Source: Micromonospora sp. MP36
GTDB taxonomy: Bacteria > Actinomycetota > Actinomycetes > Mycobacteriales > Micromonosporaceae
Length of the DNA stretch: 55,605 bases
NCBI RefSeq assembly: GCF_008119785.1
Contig: NZ_VSFA01000044.1
Coordinates: 1-55,605, forward strand
Reading direction: 5' to 3'
The translations under genes were made by a program, and so were the position numbers. Position 1 is the stretch's first letter, and each line of letters begins with the position of its first letter. Of the stretch, positions 7,832 to 16,079 are shown one piece after another. The notes under the pieces are model-generated. The model saw only the letters and a list, made by a program, of their open reading frames with translations. It was not told the origin of the DNA and searched no databases.

Positions 7832-8926
7832 TCAGCCAGTGGTCAGCCGGTCGGCCAGCACGTCACCGGCCTTGACCAGCCACCGCTTCGGATCGTGCAG
7901 CGCCGCGTCGACCGAGCCGGCGAGTTCCACCAGGGACACCGCCGCCGACACCGTGCCGGGCAGCTGCCCGGTGACCTGCCCGGCCGCCACCCCCACGGGC
8001 ACGGCGGCGGACGCGGCCTGATCCAGCAGCGAGCCGACCACCTTGCCGGTCAGCGAGGTCTCGTCGAACCGCCCCTCACCGGTGAGCAGCAGGTCCGCGC
8101 CGGCGAGCGCGTCCGCCAGCCCGACCAGTGCGGCGATGGTCGTCGCGCCCGGCACGATCGTTGCCCCCCACAACGCGGCCAGACCGTAGGCGGTGCCGCC
8201 CGCCGCGCCGGCCCCCGGCTCGTCGGGTTGACCGCCGGCCAGCTCGGCGAGCCGGTGCAGCGCCGCGTCCAGCAGCGCCACGTCCGCCGGCTCCGCGCCT
8301 TTCTGCGGTCCGTACACGGCGGCGGCGCCGGCCGGGCCGGTCAGCGGGGCGGTCACGTCGACCAGCAGCTGCACGCCACCGGGCGGCGGGGGAAGCAGGT
8401 CGCTGGTGTCGACGTGGGCCAGATCGGCCAGCGCGGCGCCGCCCAGCGGCAGGTCCCGGCCCTGGGCGTCGCGCAGCCGCAGGCCGAGGGCGCGCAGCGC
8501 GCCGGTGCCGCCGTCGGTCGACGCCGACCCGCCGAGGCCGATGACCAGGCGGGTGGCGCCGGCATCGAGGGCGGCCCGGGCGACCGCGCCGAGCCCGTAC
8601 GTGTGCGCGCCGAGCGGATCCGGGGCGCGCATCAGCGGCAGCCCGCTGGACTGGGCGAGTTCCAGCACGGCCGCCCCGTCGGGCAGCAGCAGCCAGGCGG
8701 CGGTCACCGCGCGGCCGTCGGGCCCGGGCACGGTCACTGTGCGGCGTTGCGCGTCCGGCAGGGCGGCGGCGAAGGCGTCGATCGTGCCTTCGCCGCCGTC
8801 GGCCAGGGGGAGCAGCCGTACGTCGTCATCCGGCCGGTGGGCGAGCCAGCCGCGGGCCAGCGCGCGGGCGGCGTCGTCGGCGGTGATGCTGCCCTTGAAC
8901 GAGTCCGGCGCGACGACGACCCGCAT
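7832..8926 (-). CDS. glxK: Glycerate kinase
   Basis: 364 residues of the GlxK/GckA type-1 glycerate kinase family: N-terminal MRVVVAPDSFKGSITADDAA, LADGGEGT, GLGGSASTDGGTG, VYGPQKGA, AGGTAYGL and GEGRFDETSLTGKVV. It phosphorylates D-glycerate to a phosphoglycerate and so feeds glycolysis. It is the last gene of the seven-gene operon and its ATG overlaps the upstream TGA by one base. Its presence implies the pathway ends in glycerate (or a close homologue such as tartronate semialdehyde-derived glycerate). Confidence 0.92.
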   Translation of the reverse strand: MRVVVAPDSFKGSITADDAARALARGWLAHRPDDDVRLLPLADGGEGTIDAFAAALPDAQRRTVTVPGPDGRAVTAAWLLLPDGAAVLELAQSSGLPLMRAPDPLGAHTYGLGAVARAALDAGATRLVIGLGGSASTDGGTGALRALGLRLRDAQGRDLPLGGAALADLAHVDTSDLLPPPPGGVQLLVDVTAPLTGPAGAAAVYGPQKGAEPADVALLDAALHRLAELAGGQPDEPGAGAAGGTAYGLAALWGATIVPGATTIAALVGLADALAGADLLLTGEGRFDETSLTGKVVGSLLDQAASAAVPVGVAAGQVTGQLPGTVSAAVSLVELAGSVDAALHDPKRWLVKAGDVLADRLTTG

Positions 8927-9765
8927 CAGTCGGCCAGGACGAGGTGGAGGTAGCGGTCCTTCATGGTCGCGAGGACCTCGTCCGGGTCGGTCGCCCACAC
9001 CTCGGCGTTGAAGATCTCCACCTCGGTGTCGCCGGTGTAGCCGGCCTGCTCGACGGCCCGCCGGAACGGCGGGAAGTCGATGTGGCCGTCGCCCATCATG
9101 CCCCGGCCGAGCAGCACGTCGGCCGGCAGCGGGGTGAGGAAGTCGCAGACCTGGAAGCTGGCGATCCGGTCGCCGGCCCGGGCGATCTGCCGCCACACGT
9201 CCGGGTCCCACCAGATGTGGAAGGTGTCGACCACGACGCCGACCTGCTCGACCGGGAACGGTTCGGCGAGGTCGAGCGCCTGCCCGAGGGTGGACAGGAC
9301 GGCCCGGTCGGCGCAGTACATCGGGTGCAGCGGTTCCAGCGCGAGCCGTACGCCGCGTTCGCCCGCGTACGGGGCCAACTCGGCGAGCGCGTCGGCCACC
9401 CGCTGCCGGGCGCCGCGCAGGTCGCGGGAGCCGGGCGGTAGGCCGCCGACCACCATGACCAGGCAGTCGGTGCCCAGGCCGGCCGCCTCGTCGATGGCGC
9501 GCCGGTTGTCCTCCACCGCCGCCCGGCCGGCCTCGCCGGTGGCGGTGAGGAAGCCGCCGCGACACAGCGACGACACCCGCAGCCCGGCGTCGGCGACGAG
9601 CTTCGCGGCGGCGGCCACGCCGATCTCGGCCACCGGCTCGCGCCACAGACCGATGGCCGGGATGCCGGCGCGGACGCAGCCCTCGACGGCCTCGCGGACC
9701 GACCACCGTTCAATGGTGCGTTGGTTGAGCGACAACCGCGCCAGCCGCGGGTCCACGGCGTTCAT
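8926..9765 (-). CDS. Sugar phosphate isomerase/epimerase (AP endonuclease 2-like TIM barrel)
   Basis: 279 residues of the xylose-isomerase-like TIM-barrel family (Pfam AP_endonuc_2): LALEPLHPMY, VGVVVDTFHIWWDP, FQVCDFLTPLP and GDTEVEIFNAEVW carry the metal-ligand Glu, Asp and His positions typical of ketose 3-epimerases, inosose dehydratases and hydroxypyruvate isomerase. It overlaps the DUF993 gene by ATGA and the glycerate kinase by one base, so it is a core part of the catabolic operon. Exact substrate cannot be read. Confidence 0.85.
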   Translation of the reverse strand: MNAVDPRLARLSLNQRTIERWSVREAVEGCVRAGIPAIGLWREPVAEIGVAAAAKLVADAGLRVSSLCRGGFLTATGEAGRAAVEDNRRAIDEAAGLGTDCLVMVVGGLPPGSRDLRGARQRVADALAELAPYAGERGVRLALEPLHPMYCADRAVLSTLGQALDLAEPFPVEQVGVVVDTFHIWWDPDVWRQIARAGDRIASFQVCDFLTPLPADVLLGRGMMGDGHIDFPPFRRAVEQAGYTGDTEVEIFNAEVWATDPDEVLATMKDRYLHLVLAD

Positions 9766-10925
9766 ACGCTCACCCCGGCGACCGAGAGGTAGCGGCGCAT
9801 CCGCTCGACCGCCAGGTCGGGGTCGAGCAGCAGGCCGGCGGTGTCGGCGAGGCGGAACGCCCGCACCAGGTGCGGCACGCTGCGCCCGCTGTGCAGCCCG
9901 CCGACCATGGTGAAGCCGGGCTGGAAGCCGTTGAGCCAGGACAGGAACGCGATGCCGGTCTTGTAGTACTGGGTGGGCGGGGCGAAGACGTGCCGGGACA
10001 GCGGCACGGTCGGGTCGAGGATCTCCCGGAAGCCCGCGGTGTCGCCGGCGTCGAGGCGTTGCAGCGCCGCGGACGCGGCGGGGGCGATGGCCGCGAACGC
10101 GCCGAGCAGGGCGTGACTGAACTGTCGGCCGTCGCCGGCGATCAGCTCGGGGTAGTGGTAGTCGTCGCCGGTGTAGACCCGGACGGTCGGCGGCAGCAGT
10201 TCGCGCAGCCGGACCTCCCGCTCGGCATCGAGCAGGGACACCTTCACCCCGTCGATGACGTCGGCGTGGGCCTGCACCAGCGACACGAACGTCTTGGTCG
10301 CCTCGTCGAGGTCGGTCGAGCCCCAGTAGCCGGCGAGGGCCGGGTCGAACATGTCGCCGAGCCAGTGCAGCACGACCGGCGCCGTCGTGGCGGACAGCAC
10401 CTGGTCGTAGACGCGCAGGTAGTCGTCGGGGCCGGTGGCCAGCGCGGCGAGCTGCCGGCTGGCCATCACCACGGCGGTGGCGCCGCACTCCTGGACGAAG
10501 GCGACCTGCTCGATGTACGCGGTGACGACCTCGTCGAGGGTCTCGGGGACGCCGGTGAGCTGGTCGGTGGCGGCCCCGGCGACGATGCGCCCACGGCAGG
10601 CGGCGGCCTCGGCGGCGCTGCGCCGGATCAGCTCGCGGGTGGCGGCCCAGTCCAGCCCCATGCCGCGCTGGGCGGTGTCCATCGCCTCGGCGACGCCGAG
10701 CCCCCAGGACCACAGGTTGCGCCGCACGCCCAGGGTGGCGTCCCAGTCCAGCCGGGCGGGCTGGCCGGGGGCGTTGTCGGCGTACGGGTCGGCGACCACG
10801 TGCGCCGCGGCGTACGCGATCCGGCTGGCCGGCGGGCCGGCCGGCCGCTGCCAGCCGGCCGGCTCGCGCAGGGTCAGCACCTCGGTCCCGCCCGCCGGGA
10901 TGGGCAGGGTGATCCGGGCGGTCAC
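9762..10925 (-). CDS. DUF993 dihydrodipicolinate synthase/aldolase-family protein
   Basis: 387 residues, matching the DUF993 family, a branch of the DHDPS/NAL class I aldolase superfamily found mostly in actinomycete catabolic clusters. Recognisable parts are ATDQLTGVPETLDEVVTAYIEQV, VMASRQLAALA, VLHWLGDMFDPALAGYWGS and VIDGVKVSLLD, where the lysine is the likely Schiff-base residue. GTG start at 10925 overlaps the TGA of the upstream dehydrogenase gene (GTGA), and its own TGA overlaps the next ATG. By family and position it should carry out a retro-aldol or related C-C cleavage; this is inferred. Confidence 0.85.
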   Translation of the reverse strand: MTARITLPIPAGGTEVLTLREPAGWQRPAGPPASRIAYAAAHVVADPYADNAPGQPARLDWDATLGVRRNLWSWGLGVAEAMDTAQRGMGLDWAATRELIRRSAAEAAACRGRIVAGAATDQLTGVPETLDEVVTAYIEQVAFVQECGATAVVMASRQLAALATGPDDYLRVYDQVLSATTAPVVLHWLGDMFDPALAGYWGSTDLDEATKTFVSLVQAHADVIDGVKVSLLDAEREVRLRELLPPTVRVYTGDDYHYPELIAGDGRQFSHALLGAFAAIAPAASAALQRLDAGDTAGFREILDPTVPLSRHVFAPPTQYYKTGIAFLSWLNGFQPGFTMVGGLHSGRSVPHLVRAFRLADTAGLLLDPDLAVERMRRYLSVAGVSV

Positions 10926-12073
10926 AGGGTGATCTCCTCGATCTCGATCCGCCGCCCCTCCCGGGCCGAGCGCAGCCCGGCCTCGGCGAGCTGCACGCCG
11001 CGGGCGCCGGCCAGGAAGTCCCACGGGAACGGCTCGTTGTCGACGACGTGGCGCAGGAACGCCTCCCACTGGACCTTGAACCCGTTGTCGAAGTCCTCGT
11101 TGTCGGGGACGGTCTGCCACTGGCCGCGGAAGTTCTCGGTGACCGGCAGGTCCGGGTTCCACACCGGCATCGGGGTGGCGCCGCGGTGCTGGATGCGGCA
11201 CTCGCGCAGCCCGGCCACGGCGCTGCCGTGGGTGCCGTCGACCTGGAACTCGACCAGCTCGTCGCGGTAGACCCGCACCGCCCAGGAGGAGTTGATCTGG
11301 GCGGTGATGCCGCCGGCCAGCTCGAAGATGCCGTACGCGGCGTCGTCGGCGGTGGCCCGGTAGGTCTGGCCGGTCTCATCGACCCGCTCGGGGAGGTGGG
11401 TGGCGATGTGCGCGGTCCCCGCGGTGACCGGGGCGAAGATCTGCTCCAGCACGTAGTGCCAGTGCGGGACCATGTCGACGACGATGCCGCCGCCGTCCTC
11501 GGCGCGGTAGTTCCAGCTCGGCCGCTGGGCGTCCTGCCAGTCGCCTTCGAACACCCAGTAGCCGAACTCGCCGCGTACCGACAGGATGCGGCCGAAGAAC
11601 CCGCCGTCGACCAGCCGCTTGAGCTTGCGCAGGCCGGGCAGGAACAGTTTGTCCTGCACGACGCCGTTCTTGATGCCCTTGGCGGCGGCGAGACGGGCCA
11701 GTTCCAGGGAGCCGGTCAGGCCCTCGGCGAGCGGCTTCTCGGTGTAGACGTGCTTGCCCGCGTCGATCGCCGCCCGGATGGCCTTCTCCCGCTGGGCGGT
11801 GACCTGCGCGTCGAAGTAGATCTGGTGGGAGTCGTCGGCGAGCGCGGCGTCCAGGTCCGTCGTGTACGACGTCAGCCCGTGCCGGGCGGCGATCTCGGCG
11901 AGCTTGGCCTCGTTGCGGCCCACCAGGGTCAGCTCCGGCCAGATGCGGCTGCCGTCGCGGGCGGGCAGTCCGCCCTGCTCGCGGATGGCGAGCAGGGACC
12001 GAACGAGGTGCTGGCGATAGCCCATCCGTCCGGTCACGCCGTTGAGGATGATCCCGATAGACGTGCGCTCCAC
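10922..12073 (-). CDS. Gfo/Idh/MocA-family oxidoreductase
   Basis: 383 residues. The N-terminal NAD(P)-binding domain (GIILNGVTGRMGYRQHL) and the EKP motif (HVYTEKPLAEGLTGSLELA, about residues 110-125) identify the family; the C-terminal domain holds GGGIVVDMVPHWHYVLE, resembling the active-site DxxxH pattern of the family. It would oxidise a hydroxyl of a sugar, cyclitol or sugar acid. GTG start with GGAAGG upstream. Translationally coupled to the DUF993 gene, and 26 bases downstream of the ABC ATPase gene. Confidence 0.88.
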   Translation of the reverse strand: MERTSIGIILNGVTGRMGYRQHLVRSLLAIREQGGLPARDGSRIWPELTLVGRNEAKLAEIAARHGLTSYTTDLDAALADDSHQIYFDAQVTAQREKAIRAAIDAGKHVYTEKPLAEGLTGSLELARLAAAKGIKNGVVQDKLFLPGLRKLKRLVDGGFFGRILSVRGEFGYWVFEGDWQDAQRPSWNYRAEDGGGIVVDMVPHWHYVLEQIFAPVTAGTAHIATHLPERVDETGQTYRATADDAAYGIFELAGGITAQINSSWAVRVYRDELVEFQVDGTHGSAVAGLRECRIQHRGATPMPVWNPDLPVTENFRGQWQTVPDNEDFDNGFKVQWEAFLRHVVDNEPFPWDFLAGARGVQLAEAGLRSAREGRRIEIEEITL

Positions 12074-12099
12074 GTGTGTTTCCTTCCCAGGTCCGGTGG

Positions 12100-12921
12100 T
12101 TATTCGGCGGTCGTCGTCGCACCCAGGAGGTCCCGGATGCGTCCCGTGGCGCGCGCGAATTCGGGCTCCGACATCGTCTTGCCGTAGTCACGCTCGACGG
12201 GGAGGTCGACGTCGATGACCTCGGCGACGGTGCCGGGTCGAGGGGTCATGACGATCACCCGGTTGGCCAGGTAGACCGCCTCGGCGATGGAGTGGGTGAC
12301 GAGCAGGACGGTGGTGCCGGTCTCCCGCCAGATCCGCCGCAGCTCGACGTTCATCTGCTCGCGGGTGAGGGCGTCCAGCGCCCCGAACGGCTCGTCCATG
12401 AGCAGGACCGGGGGGCGGTGCAGCAGCGCGCGGCACAGGGCCACCCGCTGCTGCATCCCGCCGGACAGTTCGTTCGGGTACGCGTCCTCGAAGCCGGTCA
12501 GGCCGGTCATCTCGATCAGCTCGTCGACGCGCTGGCGTACCTGCGCCTTGGGCAGGCGGCGCATCTCGGCCTGGAGCAGGATGTTCTTGCGGGCCGTGCG
12601 CCACTCGAGCAGGGCGGCGCGTTGGAAGACGTACCCGATGTCGCGCCGCGGCCCCCGCACGTCCTCGCCGTGCAGGCGGACCTGGCCGGACGAGGGCCGC
12701 AGCAGGCCGGACACCAGCTTCAGCAGCGTCGACTTGCCGCAGCCGGAGGCGCCGACGATCGAGACGAACTCGCCGGGCTCGATCCGCAGCGAGACGTCGC
12801 GCAGCGCGGTGACGTCCTTCTTCTTGGTACGGAAGCGGACCGCGACCTGGTCGATCTCGACCGCGGCGCCGGTCGCCGTGGCGTCGGCGGGCCGCTGCGT
12901 GGTGGTGTTGCCGACCGTCAT
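12100..12921 (-). CDS. ABC transporter ATP-binding protein (SsuB/TauB type)
   Basis: 273 residues with Walker A GASGCGKST, Q-loop YVFQRAALLEW, signature LSGGMQQRVALCRALL, Walker B LLMDEPFGALD and switch His in LVTHSIAEAVYLA. It belongs to the nitrate/sulfonate/taurine importer subfamily and pairs with the adjacent NMT1-like lipoprotein and BPD permease to form a complete importer. The gene starts 4 bases after the lipoprotein gene ends. Confidence 0.92.
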   Translation of the reverse strand: MTVGNTTTQRPADATATGAAVEIDQVAVRFRTKKKDVTALRDVSLRIEPGEFVSIVGASGCGKSTLLKLVSGLLRPSSGQVRLHGEDVRGPRRDIGYVFQRAALLEWRTARKNILLQAEMRRLPKAQVRQRVDELIEMTGLTGFEDAYPNELSGGMQQRVALCRALLHRPPVLLMDEPFGALDALTREQMNVELRRIWRETGTTVLLVTHSIAEAVYLANRVIVMTPRPGTVAEVIDVDLPVERDYGKTMSEPEFARATGRIRDLLGATTTAE

Positions 12922-12925
12922 CGGT

Positions 12926-13945
12926 TCATCCCTTCGGCGCGAAGCTCGCGTCCCAGTAGGTCGACGGGGACTCGGCCTTGGTGATCACGCCGGCCTCGGC
13001 GAACACGTTGATCGTCTTCGTCCAGTCGGCTTCGTCGTTGACGCCGGGGGCCTGGCCCTTGGTGGCGTCGGTGTGCAGCAACTGCAGGGTGGCGTTGAAC
13101 TGGTCGGTGAGCACCTTCTCCGACGGCAGCTGCTGGGAGGCGCCCGCCATCGCCGCGACGGCGCCGGCCGCGTCCTTCTCGGCGGCGGACCAGGCCTCGC
13201 TGCTGGCCGCGACCATCCGCTTGACCAGGTCCTGCTTGTTCTTGATGGTGTCGGTGGAGGCGAGCAGGCCGTTGCTGTAGAAGGTCAGGCCGTGCTCGGC
13301 GAACTTGAGGTAGGAGACCGGCTTGCCGGCCTTCTCCTGCATGGTCGGGCCCTGGTCGGTGGCGAAGCCGAGCAGCGCGTCGGTCTTGCCCGACATGACG
13401 GCGGCCATCTTGCCGGCCGGGTCGGTGTTCTGCAGGGTCACGTCCGAGGCGGCGAGGCCGTTGGCCTTGAGGAAGGCCGGGAAGGTCTTGCTCAGCGCGT
13501 CGCCGGCCGTGGAGGCGATGGTCTTGCCCTTGAGGTCGGCGGGGGAGTTGATGTTCTTGTCGGCGAAGAACTGCACCGACGACGGGGTGGTCTGCAGGAA
13601 GACGCCGACGCTCTTGACCTCCATGCCCTGGCCGACGGCGGAGAGCAGGGCGGGGGTGTCCGCCCAGCCGAAGTCGGTTTGCCCGGCGGCGGTGGCCTGG
13701 ACGGTCTTCTGCGAGCCCTGGCCGGCCTGGATGGTCAGGTCGATGCCGTGCTTGGCGAAGATGCCCTGCTTCTTGCCGAAGTAGAACGGCGCGTGCTCAC
13801 CGTACGGGTACCAGTTGAGGGTCAGGGTGACCTTGTCGAGGCCCTGGGCGGTCTTGGCCTGCTCGTCGGAGGACGAGCCGCAGGCGGTGGTGGCGGTCAG
13901 TATCAGCGCCGGCACGAGCGCGGCGGCGAGGGTGCGCAACTTCAT
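12926..13945 (-). CDS. NMT1/THI5-like ABC substrate-binding lipoprotein
   Basis: 339 residues. Signal peptide with lipobox ending TATTAC, so the mature protein would be anchored by Cys near residue 22. The NMT1/THI5-like fold is shown by VTLTLNWYPYGEHAPFYFGKKQGIF, VQATAAGQTDFGWADTPALL, DLKGKTIAST and VMSGKTDALLGF. Family ligands are sulfonates, pyrimidine precursors, riboflavin or small aromatic/heterocyclic compounds, unlike the sugar-binding proteins normally paired with sugar-catabolic genes. AGGAG precedes the ATG at 13945. Confidence 0.9.
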   Translation of the reverse strand: MKLRTLAAALVPALILTATTACGSSSDEQAKTAQGLDKVTLTLNWYPYGEHAPFYFGKKQGIFAKHGIDLTIQAGQGSQKTVQATAAGQTDFGWADTPALLSAVGQGMEVKSVGVFLQTTPSSVQFFADKNINSPADLKGKTIASTAGDALSKTFPAFLKANGLAASDVTLQNTDPAGKMAAVMSGKTDALLGFATDQGPTMQEKAGKPVSYLKFAEHGLTFYSNGLLASTDTIKNKQDLVKRMVAASSEAWSAAEKDAAGAVAAMAGASQQLPSEKVLTDQFNATLQLLHTDATKGQAPGVNDEADWTKTINVFAEAGVITKAESPSTYWDASFAPKG

Positions 13946-13962
13946 GGGGACGGGTCTCCTAT

Positions 13963-14841
13963 TCAGAGCGACGTCGTAGCGGCGTCGGTACGGCGGCTGG
14001 CGTGCCATGGAAGGACGAAGTACTCGAGCAGTTCCACGACCACGAACAGGACCACGCCGAGCAGCGACATGATGAGCAGCCCGGCGAACAGCGTCGGGGT
14101 GTCGAGGTTGCCGTTGGCCTGCAGGATCACGTAGCCGAGGCCCTCGTTGGCGCCGACGAACTCGCCCACCACGGCGCCGGTGACGGCCATCGTGGCGGCG
14201 ACCTTGAGGCCGGCGAACAGGTGCGGCAGGGCGGCCGGGAACCGGATCTTCCGGAAGGTCTGGCCGGGGCCCGCGCCCATGGTCGCCGACAGTTGCAGCA
14301 TCTCCGGGTCGATGGACTTGAGGCCGGTGACCGTGGAGATGACGATCGGGAAGAAGGCCATCAGGACCGCGACGACGACCTTCGGGGTGAGCCCGAAGCC
14401 GAGCCACACGATGAACAGCGGCGCGATGGCGATCTTCGGGATGACCTGGGCGAACAGCAGCAGCGGGTAGAGGCTCTTCTCGACCGTCGGGGAGTACACC
14501 ATCACGACGGCGGAGAGCACGCCGACCACGATGGCGATGGCGAAACCGAAGATCGTCTCGTAGGTGGTGATCCAGGTGTGGTGGGCGAAGTAGCCGATCT
14601 GGGCGAGGACGACGTCCAGCGTGGTGCCCGGCGAGGGCACCAGGTACGGCTTGACCAGGCCCGCCGCGGTGACCGCCCACCAGACGACGAAGATCGCCGC
14701 GAGGACCGCGGCGGGACGCCAGGTGTGCTGGACGAACCGGAGCAGGCCGCCGCCGGTCCGGCCCGGGCGGCGGGCGGCCGGCGCGGGGGTGCGGGCGGGA
14801 GCGGTCGGCTCCCGTTGCTCGATGGCGCTCTGCGCGGCCAT
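13963..14841 (-). CDS. ABC transporter permease (BPD_transp_1)
   Basis: 292 residues: about 45 basic/Pro-rich residues, then six membrane segments with the EAA-type loop (MLQLSATMGAGPGQTFRKIRFPAALPHLFAGLKVAATMA). SsuC/TauC-like permease and first gene of the minus-strand catabolic operon. The lipoprotein gene follows 17 bases downstream. Its promoter region carries the tandem LacI operator at 14949-14976. Confidence 0.92.
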   Translation of the reverse strand: MAAQSAIEQREPTAPARTPAPAARRPGRTGGGLLRFVQHTWRPAAVLAAIFVVWWAVTAAGLVKPYLVPSPGTTLDVVLAQIGYFAHHTWITTYETIFGFAIAIVVGVLSAVVMVYSPTVEKSLYPLLLFAQVIPKIAIAPLFIVWLGFGLTPKVVVAVLMAFFPIVISTVTGLKSIDPEMLQLSATMGAGPGQTFRKIRFPAALPHLFAGLKVAATMAVTGAVVGEFVGANEGLGYVILQANGNLDTPTLFAGLLIMSLLGVVLFVVVELLEYFVLPWHASRRTDAATTSL

Positions 14842-14948
14842 GACCCTCCGTTCTCCCTGGCTGGCCGGCGGTTCCGGGTTCTCAGCCGCTGGGTAGGCGC
14901 GTGCCGTCGGCAGGGCCGTAGACGTCCGGAAACTCCAGGTCTCGGCCC

Positions 14949-14976
14949 TGAATGCGCTTTCAGTAAGCGCTTTCAG
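14949..14976. promoter_or_regulatory. Tandem LacI operator in the divergent promoter region
   Basis: CTGAATGCGCTTTCAG (14949-14964, near-perfect palindrome) is followed by AAGCGCTTTCAG (14965-14976). The two GCGCTTTC cores start 13 bp apart, compared with 12 bp at the first LacI locus. The site lies between the importer operon and the second LacI gene, so it probably controls both directions. Confidence 0.8.
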
Positions 14977-15036
14977 GGTGCTACGGTAACCACGCCGAAA
15001 TAACCCGGTCAAGAACTTCCGCAGGGGGAAAAGTCC

Positions 15037-16065
15037 ATGCAGCCACGGACGCACGTGACCCTGGAAGACGTGGCCAGAGCCGCCGATGTCTCGCTGGCCA
15101 CGGCCTCCCGGGCACTCAACGGCATGCGGGTCACCCCGCAGCTGCGGGACCGGGTGCTGGCGGCGGCCGAACAACTGGCGTACACGCCGAACGCGCACGC
15201 CCGCGCCCTGGCCGGCGCCTCCCACCGCACGGTCGGCGTGATCTGCCACGACGTCAGCGACCCCTACTTCGCCGCGGTCGCCGGCGGCGTCATGCGCATC
15301 GCCGGCGACAACGACCTGCTGGTGATGCTGGCCAGCACGTTCCGGGACCCGGAACGGGAGATCGCGTACGTGTCGATGCTGCGCGCCGAGCGGGCCCCGG
15401 CCATCCTGCTCATCGGTTCCGGGTTCGAGGACGCCCGCTGGGAACGTGCCCTGGACGCCGAGCTGAAGCCCTACCTGGACGGCGGCGGCCGGGTCGCCGT
15501 GGTCAGCCGGCACCGCAGCCTGAAGGTCGACAGTGTGCTGCCGGAGAACCGGGCCGGGGCGGCCGCCATGGCCCGCGCCCTGCTCGACCTGGGCCACCGC
15601 CGGTTCGCCGTGCTCGCCGGACCGCCGGCGCTGACCACCGTCGCCGACCGGCTCGGCGGCTTCCGCGACGAGCTGACGAAGGCAGGCGTGTCGCTGGACC
15701 CGGCCGACATCATGGAGGGCCCGTTCACCCGCGACGGCGGCTACCGCGCGATGACCGAACTGCTGGCCCGCGGTCTGACCGCCACCTGCGTGTTCGCGCT
15801 GACCGACGTGATGGCCATCGGCGCCTGCGCGGCGCTGCGCGACCACGGCCTGTCCGTGCCGGACGACGTCTCCGTCGCCGGCTTCGACGACATACCGATC
15901 GTCCGCGACCTCACCCCGCCGCTGACCACCGTCGCGCTGCCGTTGCAGCAGCTCGGCGAGAAGGCGATGGAACTGGCGCTGACCGAGAACACCGGGCGAC
16001 GCCGCCGGATCCTGCGGATGGGCGGCGAGGTCGTCGTCCGGGCCAGCACCGCCAAGCTGAACTGA
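15037..16065 (+). CDS. LacI-family transcriptional regulator
   Basis: 342 residues. N-terminal HTH (LEDVARAADVSLATASRALNG) and hinge (HARALAGA), then the effector domain (VGVICHDVSDPYFAAVAGGV through VAGFDDIPIVRDLTPPLTTV). The recognition-helix segment VSLATASRAL is the same as in the LacI protein at 2422 and the two proteins align along their whole length, so they are paralogues. It is divergent from the catabolic operon and followed 14 bases later by the enolase-superfamily gene. Confidence 0.92.
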   Translation: MQPRTHVTLEDVARAADVSLATASRALNGMRVTPQLRDRVLAAAEQLAYTPNAHARALAGASHRTVGVICHDVSDPYFAAVAGGVMRIAGDNDLLVMLASTFRDPEREIAYVSMLRAERAPAILLIGSGFEDARWERALDAELKPYLDGGGRVAVVSRHRSLKVDSVLPENRAGAAAMARALLDLGHRRFAVLAGPPALTTVADRLGGFRDELTKAGVSLDPADIMEGPFTRDGGYRAMTELLARGLTATCVFALTDVMAIGACAALRDHGLSVPDDVSVAGFDDIPIVRDLTPPLTTVALPLQQLGEKAMELALTENTGRRRRILRMGGEVVVRASTAKLN

Positions 16066-16079
16066 CCGAAAGGGACACC

